A stretch of 64,000 nucleotides of DNA from Prorocentrum cordatum (Eukaryota > Sar > Dinophyceae > Prorocentrales > Prorocentraceae). Shown here in pieces: positions 56,866-64,000 of the stretch; the first letter of the stretch is position 1; each line of letters begins with the position of its first letter. Made by a program: the position numbers and the translations under genes. The stretch is taken from NCBI GenBank assembly GCA_963575745.1, contig CAUYUJ010017782.1, positions 639,678 to 703,677 on the forward strand. The letters run 5' to 3'. Under the pieces are notes generated by a model. The model was not told the DNA's origin, ran no database searches, and saw only the letters and a list, made by a program, of their open reading frames with translations.

Positions 56866-57960
56866 GCCCTTCGTGGCCCTGTTGCAGCCCTTCGTGGTCC
56901 CCTCGCTGCCTTTCGTGGACCCGTTGCAGCCCTTCGTGGCCCCCTCGCTGCCCGTCGTGGCCCCGTTGCAGCCCTTCGTTGCCCCCTCGCTGCTCGTCGT
57001 TGCCGCGTTGCAGCCCTTCGTGGCCTCTTCGCTGCCCTTCATGGCCCCGTTGCAGCCCTTCGGGGCTCCCTCGCTGCCCTTCGTGGCCCCGTTACAGCCC
57101 TTCCTAGCCCCCTCGCTGCCTTTCGTGGCCCCGTTGCAGCCCTTCGTGGCCCCCTCGCTGCCCTTCGTGGCCCCTCTCAGCCCCTCGTGGCCCCCTCGCT
57201 GCCCTTCGTGGCCCCGTTGCAGCCCTTCGTGGCCTCCTCGCTGCCCTTCGTGGCCCCGTCGTAGCCCCTCGTGGCCCCCTCGCCCGTCGTGGCCCCGTTG
57301 CAGCCCTTCGTGGCCCCCTCGCGGCCCTTCGTGGCCCCGTTGCAGCCCTTCTTGGCCCCCTCGCTGCCCTTCGTGGCCCCGTTGCAGCCCCTCGTGGCCC
57401 CCTCGCTGCCCGTCGTGGCCCCGTTGCAGCCCTTCGTGGCCCCCTCGCTGCCCTTCGTTTTCCCGTTGCAGCCTTTTGTGGCCCCCTCGCTTTGTTTCGT
57501 GGCCCCATATGTGTATGCCGCCCTTCGTGGCCCCCGCTCGTTCGCGCCCGTCGTGGCCCCATATGCATGCCCTTCGTGGCCCCGCTGTCGCCCTTCGTGG
57601 CCTCCTCGCTGCCCTTCGTGGCCCCGTTGCTGCCCTCTGTGGCCCTGTCCTTGCCCTCCGCGGCCCGATATATGTATGCCCTTCGTGGCCCCCGCTCGTT
57701 CGCGCCCGTCGTGGCCCCATGTGCATGCCCTTCGTGGCCCCGCTGTCGCCCTTTGTGGCCTCCTCGCTGTCCTACGTGGCCCAGTTGCTATCTTCAGTTG
57801 CCCCGTCGTTGCCTTTTGTGGCCCCGCATTATCTGCCCTTCGCGGCCCCCGCTCGTTCGCGCTCTTCGTGGCCCCGTACGCGTTCCCTTCGTGTTCCCGC
57901 TGTCGCCCTTCGTGGCCTACTTCGTGCCCTTCGTGGCCCTGCTGTCGTTCTCTCTCTCGC
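56866..57960. repeat. 21/42 bp tandem repeat, then ~165 bp units
   Basis: CTGCCCTTCGTGGCCCCGTTGCAG alternates with CCCTTCGTGGCCCCCTCG to give a 42 bp dimer over 56,870-57,480. From 57,490 a longer unit with CCATATGCATGCCCTTCGTGG and CGCTCGTTCGCGCCCGTCGTGG repeats about three times. The 442-codon frame (Pro-Phe-Val-Ala-Pro) and its reverse (His-Glu-Gly) follow from the period. Confidence 0.9.
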
Positions 57961-58204
57961 TCTCGGTCGTCGTCGTCGCCGTCGTCGTCGACGTCGTCGT
58001 CGTCGTCCGTCCCTCTTGGGGTCGGGTTGCCGCCGAACAGCGGTACCGCTGGTCAGGCCGACGGTCCGCGGCCGCCCCGCCGCTTGCCGGGGCCCAGCCT
58101 GCAGGGAAGAGTATACCTCCCAAGATGGGCGTGATCGAAGACGAAGAGGGCGGGTATCGAGGGTTTGGGAAATACGCGTTAACGGGCACTCGAGCAGATA
58201 AGAG

Positions 58205-58258
58205 CGAACAGTCTTCTTGTTGTTGTGGTGGCGGTGGTGATTGTGGTGGTGGTGGTGT

Positions 58259-58297
<39 letters not shown>

Positions 58298-58299
58298 CT

Positions 58300-58345
<46 letters not shown>

Positions 58346-58361
58346 GGTTGTTGTTGTTGTT

Positions 58362-58415
<54 letters not shown>

Positions 58416-58542
58416 GCTGCTGTTGTTGTTATTGCTGCTGTTGTTGTGGTTGCTGTTGCTGCTGCTGCTGCTGTTGTTGTTGTTGTTGTTGTTGCTGTTG
58501 TTGTTGTTGTTGTTCTTGTTGTTGTTGTTGTTGTTGTTGTGG

Positions 58543-58580
<38 letters not shown>
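58205..58580. repeat. (TTG)n array
   Basis: About 370 bp of TTG/GTT triplets with TGC, TGG and TGA variants. Apparent poly-Val, poly-Leu and poly-Asn frames are artefacts. Confidence 0.95.
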
Positions 58581-58599
58581 GAACATTATTAATTCTAAA

Positions 58600-59340
58600 G
58601 AATAATTATTGTTGGGACCCCTGGTGCACGCCCCCCCTGCGCCGCCTAGGCCGCAGCTACATTTTCATCATTTTCGTGAGGAAGCCTCAGGTAATTCGAT
58701 GTGATCAAGATCCGGTTGTTTTGTTCCCCCCCGCTTTCCCTTGCAAAAAACACTATAAAATGACATTTCTTGTTCTAATATAATCAAATTTCAAGAATCC
58801 CTGCAAAAAATAAGGTAAAGTGGACATTCGCGCGCGCAAGACGAAATCCTTCCAAAAGCTTAGTGTTCGGAGCGATTTTAACATAAAAACATCAAAAAAC
58901 CAATGGTTTTTCAACAAAAAAATGTCAAAATCTCATCCCGCGCGCTCTTGCGGATTCGTAGGAAACCCAACACTTTTTAAACATTTCTGTCAAACGGGCT
59001 TTTGCGAGCAACTTTTTCGAACTTCTGCGACAACGGTTGCGCACCTGCCAGGGCCATCATCCCTGTCAAATAATACCATGCGGGACACATTCGTTTTTTC
59101 TTCGCGCGCGCACGCCGAAATCTCCAAAAACCCTTGCCCGCCAGTGTAGTAGCCACGGTCGTCCGCACGCCACGAAGTGAAGTGTCCCAACGTCATAGGG
59201 CGGGAAGCTGGGTTTGGGTGGTCGCGAAGAGTCGTTTGGATATTTGGTAGAGCTTGTAATGCCCCCCCACGAAGTGGGGGTATTGCCTGGTGTCGTATGA
59301 AAACCCTGGCACTGGGGAGAACACCACGCGTTCGGGTAAA
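58600..59340. other. AT-rich island, no gene recognised
   Basis: Clearly more AT-rich than the surrounding DNA (AAAAAACACTATAAAATGAC, AACATAAAAACATC). Two related words TCGCGCGCGCAAGACGAAATCC (58,829) and TTCGCGCGCGCACGCCGAAATC (59,102) are ~270 bp apart. A 7 bp perfect stem CCCCCAC-GAA-GTGGGGG is at 59,264-59,280. No ORF above ~110 codons and no domain. It lies between two TTG arrays and could be a regulatory or unique host segment. Confidence 0.45.
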
Positions 59341-59342
59341 AT

Positions 59343-59343
59343 G

Positions 59344-59424
<81 letters not shown>

Positions 59425-59425
59425 G
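59343..59425. repeat. (TTG)n array, short
   Basis: About 27 perfect TTG triplets. A (TG)n run of about 20 bp is at 59,601-59,620. Confidence 0.95.
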
Positions 59426-59649
59426 ATTCGTATCAGTTGTTCTGTGGTTGTAAGCATCAGTTGGGGTGCTTCTGAAAAGCGGCGCGCCCTTGGCTTCTTT
59501 AGAGCGGCGGCCGGCGCCTTTCAAGAGGCAGCCTTCTTCTAAAAACCCCTTCTTGCCCGTGTGCACCCTTGTGCGCGCCACCGATGTAACGAATGAGGTG
59601 TGTGTGTGTGTGTGTGTGTGCCAAAAATGAACATTCGGTGGTCGGAGAG

Positions 59650-59945
59650 CCGCATGCGAATCCTCCAATTGGTGCCTTCCTTGGATCTCCTCATGGGGCC
59701 ACGACGCGTGTGAGGGGTGTGCCGAAGTGGACGTGTCGTGGGCGCGGAACCGCATGCGCACCCTGCCAGTGAGGGCTTGGGTGACCTCTCTATGGGGCCA
59801 CGAAGCATGTGAGGGGTGTTCCAAAAATGGGCATTCGGTTGGGGGGGGGCAGCCGCGTGCGAACCCTGCTACTGGGGCCTTCGCTGGAGCTCTCTCTTGG
59901 ACTATGAATCGTGCGACGGGTGTGCCGTAGTGGTTGGCATGCGGA
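59650..59945 (+). repeat. Three diverged units of the 90 bp satellite
   Basis: TCATGGGGCCACGACGCGTGTGAGGGGTGTGCC, CTATGGGGCCACGAAGCATGTGAGGGGTGT and GGAGCTCTCTCTTGGACTATGAATCGTGCGACGGGTGTGCC mark three units in the orientation of 28,985. Confidence 0.75.
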
Positions 59946-60000
59946 AGGCGGAGGCAGGGATGACAGGAGGGAGGAGAGGGAGAAGGAAGGAGGAGTGAGT

Positions 60001-60190
60001 GAAGAACGCCGTGCGCTGTCTGTTCCAAACGAGGACCCAGCACCACAGGATGATTGGGAACTGTGCGAAGTGATTCGCGAGGCGTCCGAACAAGATCCAT
60101 ATTTTGCTGTTGAGTGCGCTTTTCATGGAGCAGGAAGGGCTCGGAAGAGCAGGCGCTCTAGACCACCTCAGCCCAAACAGCTGGTGGGAT
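60001..60190 (+). repeat. Dispersed element ending in hairpin copy 3
   Basis: It starts with the dispersed sequence CGCTGTCTGTTCCAAACGAGGACCCAGCACCACAGGATG and ends with the hairpin CCACC-TC-AGC-CCAAACA-GCT-GGTGG (60,163-60,187) followed by GATTC. The preceding stretch (59,970-60,000) is GGA-rich, as at the other copies of the dispersed sequence. Confidence 0.55.
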
Positions 60191-61672
60191 TCGAGGGGCT
60201 GTGAAGGGAGGCACGACGGAAAGTGTACGCATTGGGCCGTATTCCAGGACATCGATTTCATTTCGCTGCCTGCATCGTTTGTGGTGTGCACTGGCGGCCG
60301 CTTTCAGGCACTCGACGGGTGCAAGCCAGCTTGGCATAGCCACCATAGCCACGGGGTGAATCGCAATCATGGTTCTCGTCTTCAACTTCACTGATTGCTG
60401 TCTGAACCTAGACGATTAAAGCGCTTGTAGTTGGTTTGTGAATGCTGTTCTTTTGGGCTTGCTTGGAGTGCCCGCCGCTAGAGCTACTTCCACTGTCTTT
60501 CCAGCCATGTGCTGCAATCGTAGCATCATCATGGAGCTCGGATCCCACCCCGAGTTCGTTCAGCAGTCCTTGGATTGGGCACGTGGCAGCACGTGCCACC
60601 CGCTGCAGAGTTACAGTACGGGACTGGCGGGGCGCAGACGGGGAAGCAGCCAAAGAGTTCGCTGGCAGCTCGACCCAGTGAAGTACAACGAAGGCGAGGG
60701 GGGCTTACAGAAAAGGGAAAGTGCTGCTGATGACACGCATGCAATGCTTTCTTCTGCGCTGTCCGAGTCATCTTGGGTTTGGTGGGCCAGCGTTCCAATA
60801 GGGAGTTCCAGGAGCGCGGTCGCACAGCTTCCGTGAGGGATACAGTTAGGTTTTGCGGTTGCGAGCGAAATGGATAATCCATGTGCGTTCTTGCGCGTAT
60901 TTGCGTTCGTGCGTGTGTATGTTCGTACGCATACATTGCATCTTTGGGGACGAGGCCCAGGGGTGCTGCATGGGGGCACCCCTGTGGCCCCCCGGGCCGA
61001 CTGGGCGTCATTGTGGAGGCTCTCTGGACTCTGTGAGGCCGTCTGGAGCCGGAAAGCGCAAGGACGCCAGCATCACTGAGCGGCATGGTGAAGATCATTG
61101 ACCAGCGGCATTCTGAGAGCCCTTCGGGCCTCGCAGGAGCCTCTCGGGGGCGTCTTGGGGCTTCCTGTTTATGTTTTTTTTTCTGGGGGGTAGGCCTCTT
61201 AGACTTTAGTAGGAGTCTTTTGGAAGTTTCTTGCGGCCTCCCAGGAGTCCCTTGGGGCGGTAAAGTCGAACTGCCGATGTGTGCCCGCGCCCCGGGGCTC
61301 TCTGGGTGGTCTCGGCGCCCCCTGATGGTGTCGTGGTCAGTTTTGGGGCAACCTTTGGGGCCTAATGGGCCGTAGTGGAGTGTCGCGAAGCCGAAACGGG
61401 AGAAACGAGAAACTCTTTCCAAAACCGATGGGAATCAAGTCGATTTTGCCTCTTGTGGCCATCGTGGGAGTGCTCTTAACGGCTTCTTGGGGCGTATTGG
61501 AGGCGTAGTAGGCTGTTCGGGAGCCATCTTGAGACGGCAATGTACCGTAGGTAGTGTTGAACATGGGCGTGGGGGAACGGTGGGAGGCAGAACGGTGCTG
61601 CAGCCTTGCCCTCCGTCGCCATTTGGCTGGAGGGAAACACAGGCCCTGCAGCATCACAAATCGAGGGTGGGC
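60191..61672. other. No gene recognised
   Basis: Overlapping short frames only. A perfect palindrome GGCACGTG-GCAG-CACGTGCC is at 60,578-60,597, and an imperfect AGGGGTGC...GGCACCCCT lies near 60,960. 61,000-61,370 carries the CTTGGGG-type dispersed repeat. Confidence 0.45.
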
Positions 61673-63304
61673 ATGGCGCTGGTACCCCCAGCGATGGAGG
61701 CCGCCGAGGCGCTGGCGGCGGCCGCCCGCGCAGCCGGTGAGGAAGCGGGGAAACACTTGGAGTCGCGGGGACGGTGGCCCAGGGGGAAACGCGGCAGGGA
61801 TCCTCCTGTCGTCCCTTGGGGGATCCTCGTCGCCCCTGGCTCCAAGCCTCGACCTCGCCACTGCTGTTAGGAGCGTCGGCATGGACGAGTCGATGTTCAG
61901 AGGCTTCGTCCAAGATATCGGGGGCGTCTGGGAGGAGGTTACGTTGGGGGAGGTCTTCGATATGTTCGACGAGGACTTCGTTGCGGCGATGCGCACCTGC
62001 AGCGCTGTCGCCGACGACGGCGAGATCCGACCTCTTTCCTCCTTGCAGCGCGGCCACGTGAGCAGGGGCCTGCAACGCCTTGCGGAGCTTGCCGGGCGGA
62101 CTCCGCAGGCTTGGGGAGGTTCTGCCCCAGCAGTGAAGCGCCGCTGGCGCCTCTGACAGCCCAGCAGCAGGCGCCGCAGCAGGTGGTTGTCACGCCCACC
62201 ATGCACGAGTTCTCCACTGTCATCGAGCAAGGCTTCCGGACCACGTTCCAGGAGCTCCCATCCGAGAAGGTTCGGGCGATGTGCGAGGCCTACGATGAAA
62301 AGTGGTGAACACCCAGAGATTATGAGGATTGCAGTGCCCTCCAGCTTTCCGCCCTGGCGGCGAAGCTTGCCTTGGACGAGGCCCCTTGGGCGGATTTCGC
62401 CGTCTGGGGGCCCTTCGGCAAGCGCATCCAGAAACTCCTTTAATTCCACTCTGACGTCTTCGTCAACGGGGAGTACATCAAGCGGAAGTTCCTTGGCCCC
62501 CCGAACTTCGAGGGTTTCCGCAAGTCGTGGCAGGTGTTCTGGATCGCCGCCTTCAAACTCGACTTCACGAAGGCGGGCCCGGTGGACAGCTACATGGAAG
62601 GGGTCCGGCAGCTTGCAACGCTGTTCCCGAAGGATTGGGGGGCTGTCTACACCGTGGCGTCCCACAACATGGAGGAGCGGTGGGATCAGCTACGGGCGAA
62701 GATGGAACGAGCGGTCCAGAACGGCACGCCTCCAGAGGGCTAGGACCCCAACCGACCTTGGCAGGCCGTCTTGATGGCCTCTGCCTACAGTGAGGGTTCT
62801 GACGCACAGTGGTGGAGGTCGCACTTGGAGCTCCCGTGCCTGACTTCCATCTCTCCGGCAGGAGTGGCCGCCACCGTGGCGGCTTGTCGAGGGGGCCCCA
62901 CAGGACTTGCCGGCAGCGCCGCTGCTGGGCGCGGCGCAGCGGGGCATGGGCGCGGGGCCAGGTGCGCCGCCGACGGCAAACAGCCGCCTTGGGCCCGCGC
63001 CAAGCTGGAGCCGTCAAGCAAGAGCGCTCGCAAGGCCGATAAGTATAAGGAGATAGTCAAGACCTGTGAGAAGACTGGGCAGCGCGCGGACGGCAGGTAC
63101 GTCGATAACGGCCAGGGCGTCGCTTTGTGCTACGCTTGGAACCGCGAGGAGGGCGGCCGCGCCGAGCCGTGCTCGGCTCACCCGAGGCGCAGGCACCTCT
63201 GCGAATGGTGCCGAGGCCTTCACCGGGCGATCGACGATTCCTGCCGGGCTGCCCGGCGCCCGCAGGGCTGGCGGCCGCCCGCGGCCAAAGGCGCCGGCCG
63301 GTGA
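61673..63304 (+). pseudogene. Gag-like retroelement ORF with CCHC-type region, frameshifted and with stops
   Basis: An ATG at 61,673 starts M-A-L-V-P-P-A-M-E-A-A-E. The likely coding frame changes near 61,785 (into V-G-M-D-E-S-M-F-R-G-F-V, ~61,880) and near 62,110. From there one frame runs to 63,304 but is cut by TGA 62,306-62,308, TAA 62,441-62,443 and TAG 62,741-62,743. That frame contains G-P-P-N-F-E-G-F-R-K-S-W-Q-V-F-W and Y-M-E-G-V-R-Q-L-A-T-L-F-P-K-D-W-G. The C-terminal part has C-Y-A-W-N, then E-P-C, H-L-C-E-W-C and L-H-R...D-S-C (63,128-63,244), a knuckle-like Cys/His series of the kind found in Gag or ORF1 proteins that bind RNA. No RT follows. It is inactive as it stands; the exact element type is uncertain. 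Confidence 0.55.
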
Positions 63305-63332
63305 CTAGGCCCAGGAGGTGGGCTGCCGCCGG

Positions 63333-63420
63333 AGGAGGAGGAGGAGGAGGAGGGGGAGGAGGAGGAGGAGGAGGAGGAGGAGGAGGAGGAGGAGGAGGAT
63401 GAGGAGGAGGAGGAGGAGGA
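63333..63420. repeat. (GGA)n tract
   Basis: Near-perfect GGA triplets directly after the gag-like pseudogene. Confidence 0.95.
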
Positions 63421-63573
63421 CCCTTCGGCACCACCAGTACAGCCCCTACACGTTCAGCGGCTTGCGCGTCGAGTTCGGCGAGCTATGAGGCCGCCAGTTT
63501 TGGCCCCGGCATTCGCCCTGGTCCCGATCCGCAGCGCAGCGGCAGACCTTCCGACCCAGCGTCCACCTGGACC

Positions 63574-64000
63574 ATGGATCCGCGAGTTTCGGGTGATGCC
63601 AGCCCATCCTCGACATCGGCGCCCGGAATGGCTTGGGAGGGCGACACCACTCCCGGGAGTTGGTGGCAGGGTGGCAAAGCAGAGGCTCCGATGGCACGTT
63701 CAGGGCCGAAGCGCCCGAGAGACGAGATCAGTTGCGAGGAGGGTCCGACTGCAAAGAAACACCGTCTTCATCGCCGCGTGGCTGTCCACTTGCACGCCCT
63801 GCGCGCCCTGCGATCTCGCCTGGATTCCGCTTCCGCCGCTTCATGTCGCGGCGCCGCAGGGCCCCCAGCCGTCGCCGCCATCGGTGACCTGCTGGTGCCG
63901 CCGGCGGGCCCCACAAGGTCACCGACCGCCGCCGCCGTCGGTGACCCGCGAGCGCCCTCTTCGGGCTCAGCGAGGTCACCAGCCGCGCAAGCCGCCGAGG
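63574..64000 (+). CDS. Open reading frame running off the window; unknown protein
   Basis: An ATG in ACCATGG context at 63,574 opens a frame with no stop to 64,000 (at least 142 codons). The frame is already open from 63,403 without an earlier ATG. The product is Ala/Pro/Ser/Arg-rich, with a basic cluster G-P-K-R-P-R-D-E and a later K-K-H-R that could be a nuclear localisation signal, then repeated P-A-G-P-T-R-S-P / V-G-D-P-R-A-P-like segments. No domain was recognised. GC-rich DNA often gives long frames by chance, so it may not be a gene. A second in-frame ATG is at 63,628. Confidence 0.3.
   Translation, partial: MDPRVSGDASPSSTSAPGMAWEGDTTPGSWWQGGKAEAPMARSGPKRPRDEISCEEGPTAKKHRLHRRVAVHLHALRALRSRLDSASAASCRGAAGPPAVAAIGDLLVPPAGPTRSPTAAAVGDPRAPSSGSARSPAAQAAE

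Noticed and set aside
56873-58201. 442-codon ORF rich in Pro-Phe-Val-Ala
   Set aside because: It is produced by the 42 bp repeat (a multiple of three) and runs on through a different repeat. The opposite strand is open as well.

Overview
This is a eukaryotic nuclear window, most likely from a dinoflagellate. The assignment rests on three degenerate LINE fragments whose protein motifs (W-A-D-N reverse transcriptase box, D-S-L-V-I-C-N-W-I-N-G, Y-R-E-G-N-T-R-A-D, F-D-G-G) match a LINE type I know mainly from dinoflagellate genomes. A gag-like Cys/His knuckle pseudogene, very dense repeats and long TTG/GGA/GAT tracts agree with it. No bacterial operon, rRNA, tRNA or intact housekeeping gene was recognised. 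Genus cannot be decided from the sequence.

Region 1 (1-25,234) is a nested array of two related transposon families, called A and B here. Both start with NMCTCGTAGAGCTY after a T. Both carry the inverted copy of that end (RAGCTCTACGAGK) not at the 3' tip but just inside a 33-34 nt terminal hairpin (CCGGCGGTRA...TYACCGCCGG), and both finish in CAGT. This layout (asymmetric inverted repeats, 3' stem-loop, no multi-base target duplication, internal tandem units in family B) resembles non-autonomous Helentron/Helitron2-type elements. Several nested insertions can be undone by eye to give uninterrupted target copies. A 2,245 bp retro-insertion with an 11 bp target duplication sits in the hairpin loop of one A copy (12,899-15,143) and carries a decayed ORF with Cys-Gly-x-Gln-Thr-Asp motifs.

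Region 2 (21,474-26,994) holds the three LINE fragments, all on the plus strand and all decayed, separated by A/B-family DNA. In all three the RNase H-like motifs appear in an unusual order.

Region 3 (27,000-60,200) is satellite and microsatellite DNA: a 90 bp satellite in several places, three copies of a ~0.9 kb composite repeat bounded by (GGA)n, a (CCATTN)n array, GAT/GCT and GGA triplet arrays, a 42 bp repeat, TTG arrays, and an AT-rich island at 58.6-59.3 kb. The long open frames here are artefacts of repeats whose period is a multiple of three.

Region 4 (61,673-64,000) contains a frameshifted gag-like retroelement pseudogene ending in a CCHC-type knuckle region, then an open GC-rich reading frame that leaves the window.

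There is no functional gene set acting together. The window reads as a gene-poor block built by successive mobile-element insertion and satellite expansion. All homology statements come from motif reading, not from a search.
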